Of a stretch of 7,800 nucleotides of DNA, positions 1-5,235 are shown in pieces. Location: the NCBI GenBank assembly GCA_030639165.1, contig DAOWDF010000323.1:1-7800 (forward strand), read 5' to 3'. Positions within the stretch are counted from its first letter, which is position 1; each line of letters begins with the position of its first letter. The stretch comes from Alphaproteobacteria bacterium (GTDB lineage: Bacteria; Pseudomonadota; Alphaproteobacteria; Micavibrionales; Micavibrionaceae). The position numbers were made by a program, and so were the translations under genes. The notes below the pieces were generated by a model. The model was not told the DNA's origin. It saw only the letters and a list, made by a program, of their open reading frames with translations, and did no database searches.

Positions 1-34
1 AATCATTAACGTCATTTGGATGACTTACATCAAG
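1..34 (-). other. Left flank of the IS, possible continuation of the helicase
   Basis: Only 34 bases are available. Read on the minus strand directly after the truncated helicase frame, skipping the IS, they continue in frame as LDVSHPNDVND without a stop. This would give ...VLSGE-LDVSH; relatives often have a hydrophobic residue after a G-x pair here. The stretch is too short to prove that it is the missing part of the gene. Confidence 0.3.
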
Positions 35-63
35 TGATGTGCCCCTATAAAGTAGGACACCTT
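35..63 (+). repeat. Left terminal inverted repeat of the IS (IRL)
   Basis: Positions 35-63 match the reverse complement of 1237-1265 at 28 of 29 positions; the only difference is T at 53 against the complement of G at 1247. The outer part reads TGATGTGCCCCTATAAAG. A TATAAA (46-51) lies inside and could serve as a -10 for orfA, but no convincing -35 sits about 17 bp upstream. If the true tip is TGTGCCCC (38), the repeat is 26 bp; the outer three bases also pair, so I include them. Confidence 0.9.
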
Positions 64-96
64 GTGTGGTAAAAACAGAAGCAAGGAGATTAAGTT

Positions 97-375
97 ATGT
101 CACAAGGTTATTACACGGAAGAATTCAAGCGCGATGCGGTTGCGCAAGTCACGGATCGTGGCTATTCAATCAAGGAAGTTGCTGAACGACTGGGCATCAG
201 CACTAAGTCGTTATATTATTGGCGTAAAGTTTATGGCACGCCCAAGCCGGAGCGTAAAAAAGATGCTGTGCAATCATCAGAAATACGTCGGCTTAAGGAA
301 GAGTTAGCACGGATTAATGAGGAACGCGATATACTAAAAAAGGCCACGGTGTATTTCGCAAAAGAAGCCACGTGA
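97..375 (+). CDS. IS3-family transposase OrfA (DNA-binding subunit)
   Basis: This 92-residue protein has the standard OrfA layout. A helix-turn-helix of the transposase-8 type spans about residues 7-46 (EEF..DAV..V near the start, then SIKEVAERLGIS..SLYYW). A leucine-zipper-like helix follows at 62-81, with L66, I73 and L80 at heptad spacing. In this family OrfA binds the terminal inverted repeats and multimerises through the zipper; made alone it tends to regulate transposition. The start is supported by AAGGAG at 83-88, 8 nt before the ATG. Its last codons overlap orfB by 4 nt (GTGA, 372-375). A slippery heptamer at codons 80-82 lets some ribosomes shift into the orfB frame, giving a predicted fused OrfAB of about 380 residues. 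Confidence 0.93.
   Translation: MSQGYYTEEFKRDAVAQVTDRGYSIKEVAERLGISTKSLYYWRKVYGTPKPERKKDAVQSSEIRRLKEELARINEERDILKKATVYFAKEAT
336..342 (+). promoter_or_regulatory. Programmed -1 frameshift heptamer (A AAA AAG)
   Basis: The heptamer is phased with orfA as A|AAA|AAG (codons L-K-K, residues 80-82), the classic slippery site of IS3-family elements. A -1 slip enters the orfB frame, which has no stop from 342 to 1236. An SD-like GAGGA (319-323) lies 12 nt upstream, a spacing known to stimulate -1 shifting in bacteria. The function is inferred from motif and phase. Confidence 0.88.
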
Positions 376-383
376 AATACGCC
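348..383 (+). promoter_or_regulatory. Stem-loop downstream of the slippery site
   Basis: GGTGTATTTCGC (348-359) can pair with GTGAAATACGCC (372-383) as a continuous 12-bp RNA stem with two G-U wobbles and a 12-nt loop. It starts 5 nt after the heptamer, the usual distance for a stimulatory structure in -1 frameshifting. The 3' arm contains the GTG candidate start of orfB and overlaps the orfA stop, so folding could also block independent initiation of OrfB. Pairing is seen in the sequence; the function is inferred. Confidence 0.75.
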
Positions 384-1238
384 TTCATCAAGGTTAATGC
401 TCCTATTTTTAAAGTTAGGTCAATGTGCCGTGTTTTGCGTGTAAACCGTAGTGGCTATTATTCTTGGCTTAAGCAGCCCCTTGGCAAGCGTGCAAGACAA
501 AGCCGGCATTTAACTGGCCTGATTAAACAATCATGGCTGGAAAGCGGCTGTGTTTATGGGTATCGCAAAATCCATCATTATTTGATAGACCTTGGAAACC
601 GTTGTTCACCCAACCGTGTGGCTCGTCTTGCACAGGTTGCTGGGATTAAAGCGCAAGTTGGATATAAACGTAAAACTGGTAAATATGGTGGTAAGCCAGC
701 GATTGTGGCGACCAACCACCTGCAACAAAACTTCGACATGTCAAGCCCAGATCAGGCTTGGGTTACGGATATTACTTACATAAAAACTCATGAAGGCTGG
801 CTTTATTTAAGTGTGGTTATTGATTTGTTTTCAAGGCGTGTAATTGGCTGGTCTATGCAGCCACGCATGCAAATGGATCTGGTGTTGAGCTCGCTATTAA
901 TGGCACTCTGGCGGCGTAAACCCAGCTCTAAGGTGATTATTCATTCCGACCAAGGTTCACAATTTACTGGCCATGAGTGGCAAGAGTTTCTAAAGCTGCA
1001 TAACTTGGAAGCAAGTATGAGCAGACGCGGTAATTGTTACGATAATGCGGTGGCTGAAAGTTTTTTTCATTTGCTGAAAACAGAGCGTATTAGGCGTAAA
1101 ACCTACGTTACACGTGAAAAGGCACGCCAAGATATATTTGACTATATAGAAATGTTCTACAATCCGAAAAGAAAACATGGTAACAACAATATGTTGTCGC
1201 CTATAGATTTTGAGCAACAACATAATTGGAAGCAATAA
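372..1238 (+). CDS. IS3-family transposase OrfB (DDE catalytic domain)
   Basis: OrfB is the catalytic half of the IS3 transposase and cleaves and joins the IS ends, normally as the OrfAB frameshift product. An HTH_21-like segment (SGCVYGYRKIHHYL) lies around residues 58-71, and an rve/integrase core around 125-230. The triad is D133 (WVTDITYI), D193 (IHSDQGSQF) and E229 (NAVAESFF), with exactly 35 residues between D193 and E229. The C-terminal YNPKRKHG..N.LSPIDFE motif is typical of the family. It could start independently at the GTG at 372, which overlaps the orfA stop, but expression by -1 frameshifting is more likely: the frame is open back through position 342. Length (288 aa) is normal and no damage is seen. 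Confidence 0.94.
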   Translation: MKYAFIKVNAPIFKVRSMCRVLRVNRSGYYSWLKQPLGKRARQSRHLTGLIKQSWLESGCVYGYRKIHHYLIDLGNRCSPNRVARLAQVAGIKAQVGYKRKTGKYGGKPAIVATNHLQQNFDMSSPDQAWVTDITYIKTHEGWLYLSVVIDLFSRRVIGWSMQPRMQMDLVLSSLLMALWRRKPSSKVIIHSDQGSQFTGHEWQEFLKLHNLEASMSRRGNCYDNAVAESFFHLLKTERIRRKTYVTREKARQDIFDYIEMFYNPKRKHGNNNMLSPIDFEQQHNWKQ

Positions 1239-1265
1239 GGTGTCCTGCTTTATAGGGGCACATCA
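1237..1265 (-). repeat. Right terminal inverted repeat of the IS (IRR)
   Basis: This is the reverse complement of the left repeat with one mismatch. It begins inside the TAA stop codon of orfB (1236-1238). Read on the minus strand, its outermost TGA (1265-1263) is the in-frame stop that ends the truncated helicase, so the tip of the IS both disrupts and terminates that gene. Confidence 0.9.
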
Positions 1266-1940
1266 TTCGCCACTTAAAACGGCATCACGAATGGATCGAT
1301 AAAAAATCTGCCGACCATGGGTTGCATAAACAGATTTTGATTCGTCAAAATGTGGAGTAGCTGAAAACGCAATTTTTGCTGTTTGTTTATCGTCGTACTG
1401 ATTTAGAATATTTTCAATTCGACGTTCCGATGTTCCCTTATGCGCTTCATCAGATATAAGAATATCAACATTATGGGAGCCAATTTTACCTGCTGCTGAA
1501 AGATCGTACCATGCATCGTAAGTCATAATTGTAATCTGATTATGAAGATTTTTATGGCCGTCTCCATATAAACCAATTCTGTTTGCAAAAGTGGGAGCGA
1601 AATCTTTTAAATCTTGATGGGTTTGGTCCAAAAGGGTAATTGTTGGAACGACGATGATACTTTTTAAGTGATCGTTGTGACGGGATGCACCCTGATGGGT
1701 TGCGCTCAGAATGCCAGAAAAAAGGGCCGTTTTACCTATGCCCGTTGGCATATCGAAGAAGCCTTTTAGCTTATCTTCTGGCTTTAAGTGATTTTTATTA
1801 AGATATTTTTGGTAGGCCTCAAGCGCATCATTTTGCGTCGGGCGGAATTCCCGTCCGTTTTCGAATTGTCCTGCATCCAGAAGGTTTTCTACACCTTCTT
1901 TGAGGTACTCAAGTAATGATCCATTTACTGACATGGCCAT
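1263..1940 (-). pseudogene. Superfamily 2 DEAD/DEAH-type helicase, truncated by the IS
   Basis: The remaining 225 codons hold only the N-terminal RecA-like domain of a superfamily 2 helicase/ATPase. A Q-like FRPTQ (32-36) is followed by Walker A MPTGIGKT (64-71), motif Ia VVPT (97-100), Walker B DEAH (164-167) and motif III SATP (193-196). The C-terminal helicase domain with motifs IV-VI is missing, because the reading frame runs into the terminal repeat of the IS and stops at its TGA. The family includes helicases of restriction, defence and DNA-processing systems, and the sequence does not show which one. Two starts are possible: ATG at 1940 lies directly against AGGA, while ATG at 1934 has AGGA 6 nt upstream and is the better ribosome site (223 codons). 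It is co-directional with the virB operon but separated from virD4 by 222 bp, so it probably had its own promoter. The product is unlikely to be an active helicase. Confidence 0.85.
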
Positions 1941-1965
1941 TCCTATGCCATAGATTATGTATAAC

Positions 1966-1992
1966 TGTCAAGAATTTACAGCATTTTTGACA
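1966..1992. promoter_or_regulatory. Inverted repeat upstream of the helicase, possible operator or promoter
   Basis: TGTCAA (1966-1971) and TTGACA (1987-1992) form a 6-bp dyad with a 15-bp AT-rich spacer, 26 bp upstream of the helicase start. On the minus strand TTGACA (1971-1966) is a perfect -35 hexamer, but only a weak -10 (GCATAG/CATAGG) lies 17-18 bp further on. The right half faces the other way with TATCTA at 2010-2015, also weak. It could be a regulator-binding dyad or a promoter element. Confidence 0.3.
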
Positions 1993-2045
1993 TATTGTAT
2001 ATTTGTTGATATCTAGAAAATAGTATTTAAGGTTTTTTTGCTTTA

Positions 2046-2138
2046 ATTAAGCCAACGCTTAATAGTTTTGAGCAAGGTAAGACAAGCATCAAGCTTGACA
2101 GCGCCATTAAGATTTTAAAGGTGCTGAGGTTGGATTAG
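2046..2138 (+). pseudogene. C-terminal remnant of an XRE/HipB-like helix-turn-helix regulator
   Basis: A short open stretch on the plus strand, ending at TAG 2136-2138, reads IKPTLNSFEQGKTSIKLD followed by SAIKILKVLRLD. The pattern KPT-LxxFExGKTS-xxxDxAIKILKxLxLD matches the recognition helix and last helices of XRE-type antitoxin/regulator domains. The frame is open only back to 2031, with an in-frame TAA at 2028-2030. There is no start codon or ribosome site, and the DNA upstream is AT-rich with no coding look, so about half of the domain and the start are gone. It probably came from a regulator or antitoxin gene lost by deletion. Recognition is by eye on about 30 residues, so chance resemblance remains possible. 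Confidence 0.5.
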
Positions 2139-2162
2139 AACACTTGGGTTTAAACTCATTTA

Positions 2163-3959
2163 TTACACAAATGACGAGCAATCCCCATCGGGGGGAGGGG
2201 TAGGCCGCGGCCTGTCATCATTAGAAACCTTTAAGCCATGCTTATACTGGTTTTCGGTTTTATTAGTCCCTAATTTCTTTTTCTTTGGATATGTCTGTTC
2301 TTCTTTTGGTGGCAATGCATATTTCGGGGCGCTGTGTTTTGTTATCACAAGATCAGGCGTTGGGGCAGGTGGTAGTAGCATATCCTTAAAACGCTTATCT
2401 TCTCGATAGTTTATCTTTTTACATTTAACGGGATGGTGCTTCTCTACCAGAATAATTTGTTTATCCTCGCCGAAGGTGTTTACCTCATGTGGTCTTATGA
2501 GAGGGACAATTTTTTCAGTGATAGATACTTTGGCCGCTTCGTTTGTAAATCCGCGCCCTTTGGAAACAGATTTTGATTTAACTGTTCGCTCACCACATAT
2601 GGCGCTGATATATTTTTGAGTTTCAATATCTTTGGTCGCAAAAAATACGATATGCGCGCTATTTGCTAAAATGGTGTTTCTAATATCTCTGCTACGATAT
2701 GCCGTATCGAGTAATCCAAGATTTTGAACTACGCCAAGCAAACGAACGCGCGCACCAGCGAGTAAAGTAAATGCATTGGTCATGACATCCATTTTGCCAA
2801 GGGTATGAATCTCATCCATAAGGAGCATGACTTTATGTGGTTCTTTGCTTAGGTCAGGTTCATAAACTGTGAGGGCATTAATTGCTTGCTCAAATAAAAT
2901 GCGCATGAGGGGGGCTAGGGTTTTTAAATCATTAATAGCAACGCCGAGATATATGGCATGGCGTATTTTTCTTAGGTCACGTAGATCAAAATCGCTTTTA
3001 GATGTTACTGCGTCAATAACTGGGTTGAGCCATAATTGTAGGGCAACGCTAAGTGTTGAGTGAATCCCTGATTGTTCTTTTTCTGCTTTATGCGCAAATG
3101 AATTAAAGAGCTGCTTTGATGCTTCATCAAGATTTGGGACTGTTTGCGCAATATGTGCAAGTAGATCGCCTAAATTATGTTCAGTTCCAAGTAGCCTGTA
3201 AATTGATCCAATGGTTGATGGGACTTCATCATTATCGATAACATAAAGTGCCAGCCCTACAAATAAAATGCGCGCTTCTGCGGGGAAGTGCGGGGCGCTT
3301 TTTTCACCTAATTCAATAATGGTGGTAGCCATGACTTGTAAATCTGTAATCCTGCGTGATGGGTCAGTGGAAACAAAATCTAATGGGTTAAAGCAGTGGG
3401 ATTTTTTACTAGTATCAAATGGGCAGAAGTTAATGACCTTGTGATTAAGCTTATGCCTGTAGCCAGAAGTAATGCGATGGTTTTCACCTTTTACATCGAG
3501 GCATATGAAACTGCCGCTCCATGTAAAAAGATTTGGGATCACGAGGCCGAGACCTTTTCCTGAACGTGACGGCGCAATAATAAAAATATGCGTAGGATCA
3601 TCATTGGTAAGATAAGCATCTTTGGTTTCGCCTAAAAGCATCCCAGTCTTTTTTAGTAATCCTGCTTTTTTTAGATCACGCCTCGTAGCCCAACGCGCAT
3701 CTCTATCTTCGTGTTTAAAAATAAACATAGCAATAAGACCTGCGATGATGATGATCGGCGCAAGTAATGATATGGCAAGATATGCAACATAGGGCGATTG
3801 AAGATATTTCAAAAAGCTAAATATCGTCCATGGGTAGACTCGATCCACTGCCCAACCATTAAGTAGGAAATAAATGACAGAGCTAAAATATAGGCTAATG
3901 GTGATGAGCGTGATTGCGCCTGCTCCATAGGCTATAATTTGGGGGAGGTGTTTTTTCAT
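2163..3959 (-). CDS. virD4: VirD4-type coupling protein (T4SS ATPase)
   Basis: This 598-residue protein is the inner-membrane ATPase that recruits DNA or protein substrates to the secretion channel. Two N-terminal membrane segments (about 8-33 and 57-81) flank a short periplasmic loop. The TraG/VirD4 ATPase follows: Walker A APSRSGKG (129-136), FICLDVKGE (151-159), Walker B VMLLMDEIHTLGKM (377-390) and the conserved Q412 in GVVQNLGLLDTAY. The Walker B segment has DEIHTLG where many relatives have DEFPTLG; the catalytic DE is kept. After about residue 528 the tail is proline- and lysine-rich and likely disordered, a variable region that may affect substrate choice. Its ATG overlaps the virB11 stop as ATGA (3959-3956) and the upstream SD is weak (GGA), pointing to translational coupling. 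It is the last gene of the operon here. Length and motifs are intact. Confidence 0.96.
   Translation of the reverse strand: MKKHLPQIIAYGAGAITLITISLYFSSVIYFLLNGWAVDRVYPWTIFSFLKYLQSPYVAYLAISLLAPIIIIAGLIAMFIFKHEDRDARWATRRDLKKAGLLKKTGMLLGETKDAYLTNDDPTHIFIIAPSRSGKGLGLVIPNLFTWSGSFICLDVKGENHRITSGYRHKLNHKVINFCPFDTSKKSHCFNPLDFVSTDPSRRITDLQVMATTIIELGEKSAPHFPAEARILFVGLALYVIDNDEVPSTIGSIYRLLGTEHNLGDLLAHIAQTVPNLDEASKQLFNSFAHKAEKEQSGIHSTLSVALQLWLNPVIDAVTSKSDFDLRDLRKIRHAIYLGVAINDLKTLAPLMRILFEQAINALTVYEPDLSKEPHKVMLLMDEIHTLGKMDVMTNAFTLLAGARVRLLGVVQNLGLLDTAYRSRDIRNTILANSAHIVFFATKDIETQKYISAICGERTVKSKSVSKGRGFTNEAAKVSITEKIVPLIRPHEVNTFGEDKQIILVEKHHPVKCKKINYREDKRFKDMLLPPAPTPDLVITKHSAPKYALPPKEEQTYPKKKKLGTNKTENQYKHGLKVSNDDRPRPTPPPDGDCSSFV
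2202..2213. repeat. Perfect 12-bp GC palindrome near the virD4 3' end
   Basis: AGGCCGCGGCCT is self-complementary. It lies in a GC-rich patch that also contains a CCCC-ATC-GGGG hairpin (2183-2193), all inside the last 20 codons of virD4 in otherwise AT-rich DNA. The patch encodes the RPRPTPPPDG stretch. No T-run follows, so it is not an obvious terminator; meaning unknown. Confidence 0.5.
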
Positions 3960-4999
3960 GATGTTTTTCCATTCGGGTAGTAGATTTCAGAAACATAGCG
4001 CCGACCGCCAACGCGTTTAATTTGTATGACAATATCAATTATAGATTTGATGTAGGTCATGATTTGATCATGGGTTAGTTTTACTTCTGATTGCATGACC
4101 ATTAGTGCAATTTGCTGAAACGCGCCTTCTGGCGTATCGGCGTGAACGGTTGTGATCGAGCCAGGGTGGCCAGTATTAACCGCTCTTAAATATGTGAAGG
4201 CTTCACCTCCGCGCAGCTCGCCCAATAAAATACGATCAGGGCGCAGGCGCAATGACGCTTCTAATAGGTTTTGGATAGTGATCTTTGAAGCACCTTGCGC
4301 GCCCTTGGATGCAAGAAGGGATAGGGTGTTTTTTTGCGGCGGGCTCAGCTCCTTTGTATCTTCAATGGTGATGATGCGTTCATTTTTATCAATGGATTTT
4401 AGTATGGCGTTTAGTAAAGTTGTCTTGCCTGTAGATGTCCCGCCACTGATGATAATATTCTTCTTTAGCACGGCAGCGCGCGCAATAAATTGTTGTGCTG
4501 CGCCGCCTAAATTATTTTGCGCGCTAGATGGCGCAGCAATATAATGCAGCATGGCATCTGGAGTAGGGGAGTGGGCGCTATTTGTGAAGCTAACATCATC
4601 AAATGCGCCAAGCCCTGCATAATCTTCAAGTGATAAATTAGTTACTCCTTGTTTACGAATAGATAGGGCTACGCCATTTGCTGCGGCTGGCGGCAATACA
4701 AATTGGATGCGCTGGCCTGAAGGCAATGAAGATGATAGCAGTGGGGTTTTATCATTAATGCTCTGCCCTGAATTTGTAGCCACTAGGCGCGCTAAACGGG
4801 CAAGCTTATTATTTGTAATATCAGGGCATGGAATATATTGCATGACCACCTCGCCCATACGCTCTACCCAAAACCCTCCCTGTTCATTAACGCAGATCTC
4901 TGTGACACTATTATCATTCAGATATTGTGCAAATGGCGCAAGACATTGCTCTAAATGCACGTGATTGGCGCAGTTGTTTTGTTCTTTGGCACTAATCAT
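3956..4999 (-). CDS. virB11: VirB11-type secretion ATPase
   Basis: This 347-residue protein belongs to the VirB11/GspE-like secretion ATPases, which form hexameric rings at the cytoplasmic face and power assembly or substrate transfer together with VirD4 and VirB4. An N-terminal domain (about 1-160; LNDNSVTEICVNEQGGFWVER) is followed by the RecA-like domain: Walker A GGTSTGKTT (186-194), Asp box TIEDTKEL (211-218), Walker B ILLGELRG (257-264) and His box GHPGSITTVHAD (277-288). All catalytic motifs are present. There is no signal peptide or membrane segment, as expected. The start overlaps the end of the small upstream gene by 8 nt (ATGATTAG) and has no clear SD of its own, so its translation is probably coupled to that gene. 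The stop overlaps the virD4 start. Confidence 0.96.
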   Translation of the reverse strand: MISAKEQNNCANHVHLEQCLAPFAQYLNDNSVTEICVNEQGGFWVERMGEVVMQYIPCPDITNNKLARLARLVATNSGQSINDKTPLLSSSLPSGQRIQFVLPPAAANGVALSIRKQGVTNLSLEDYAGLGAFDDVSFTNSAHSPTPDAMLHYIAAPSSAQNNLGGAAQQFIARAAVLKKNIIISGGTSTGKTTLLNAILKSIDKNERIITIEDTKELSPPQKNTLSLLASKGAQGASKITIQNLLEASLRLRPDRILLGELRGGEAFTYLRAVNTGHPGSITTVHADTPEGAFQQIALMVMQSEVKLTHDQIMTYIKSIIDIVIQIKRVGGRRYVSEIYYPNGKTS

Positions 5000-5219
5000 G
5001 TTTATTCACAACTATTCTATGGTTTTGGCTGTGAGTAAGGGTTGCACTAACGTTTTGTTGCAGCAAATTTAGCGCAGCATTAGTTTGGCTGCTTTTTATC
5101 CGCAGCATATTACGCATTTGGCGAAAAATATTGGTGCGATCCATGGCATTTTCTTGCTTAAGCTCTTCTTTTAGCCAAGTATGATTCTTATTGAGTAAAT
5201 CTATTGTCTGCGCGCTCAT
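4992..5219 (-). CDS. Unrecognised 75-aa protein between virB10 and virB11
   Basis: I do not recognise this small protein. It has no signal peptide, lipobox or membrane segment, so it should be cytoplasmic and is not a VirB7-type lipoprotein. Most of it looks helical, with amphipathic runs around residues 6-22 (IDLLNKNHTWLKEELKQ), 31-42 (IFRQMRNMLRIK) and 47-56 (NAALNLLQQN); it is rich in N and Q and has no cysteine. That it is really translated is supported by a strong SD, AGGAG at 5231-5227, 7 nt before the ATG, which is the best ribosome site in the operon. It also starts 16 nt after virB10 and overlaps virB11 by 8 nt. Because virB11 lacks its own SD, one role may be to deliver ribosomes to it; a cytoplasmic partner of VirB11 or VirD4 is another possibility. 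Both are inference. Confidence 0.75.
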   Translation of the reverse strand: MSAQTIDLLNKNHTWLKEELKQENAMDRTNIFRQMRNMLRIKSSQTNAALNLLQQNVSATLTHSQNHRIVVNKHD

Positions 5220-5226
5220 TATATCT

Positions 5227-5231
5227 CTCCT
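5227..5231 (-). promoter_or_regulatory. Strong ribosome binding site for the 75-aa gene
   Basis: AGGAG on the minus strand lies 7 nt before the ATG at 5219, inside the short virB10-to-small-gene gap. It fixes the start of the small gene and may indirectly serve the coupled virB11. Confidence 0.75.
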
Positions 5232-5235
5232 GATG

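Larger units (their letters stand above)
35..1265 (+). mobile_element. IS3-family insertion sequence, complete
   Basis: A 1231-bp element is bounded by 29-bp imperfect terminal inverted repeats beginning TGATGTGCCCC and ending GGGGCACATCA. It encodes two overlapping frames, orfA and orfB, with orfB in the -1 frame, as in the IS3 family. The transposase carries an intact DDE triad with 35 residues between the second D and the E. Length, ends (TG...CA) and two-frame layout all match the family. The orfA type (ending in a KKATVYFAKE-like segment) suggests the IS3/IS51 subgroups, which is inference. Immediate flanks are ...ATCAAG on the left and TTCGCC on the right, so no 3-5 bp direct repeat is seen. 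The element appears competent for transposition as far as the sequence shows. It truncates the helicase gene on its right. Confidence 0.93.
1941..2162. other. Intergenic stretch between the virD4 end and the helicase start
   Basis: This 222-bp gap contains the TGTCAA/TTGACA dyad and the regulator remnant listed separately. A weak CAAGC-ATCAA-GCTTG hairpin and a GTTTAAAC palindrome (2148-2155) are present, but neither is followed by a T-run on either strand, so I see no convincing intrinsic terminator for virD4. No RNA gene was recognised. Confidence 0.6.

Noticed and set aside
23..51. Full promoter for the transposase at the left IS end
   Set aside because: TATAAA at 46-51 is a fair -10, but the hexamer at -35 spacing (acttac) is poor, and a simulated circle junction gives no good -35 either.
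62..307. 81-codon ORF overlapping the start of orfA in another frame
   Set aside because: orfA has the family motifs and a good SD; this frame has neither.
990..1235. 81-codon minus-strand ORF inside the transposase
   Set aside because: Antisense to the catalytic D193-E229 region of orfB; no supporting signals.
2085..2099. CAAGC/GCTTG hairpin as a virD4 terminator
   Set aside because: Only a short 5-bp stem, no following T-run in the direction of virD4 transcription, and more than 60 bp past the stop codon.
2148..2155. GTTTAAAC palindrome after virD4
   Set aside because: An 8-bp AT-rich palindrome without loop or partner; expected by chance and not a known site type here.
4152..4544. 130-codon plus-strand ORF opposite virB11
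   Set aside because: It lies wholly inside virB11 on the other strand, has no recognisable motif or ribosome site, and is explained by the composition of the real gene.
4992..5219. Small gene as a displaced VirB7 lipoprotein
   Set aside because: No signal peptide, no lipobox cysteine and no cysteine at all, so a VirB7 role is not supported.
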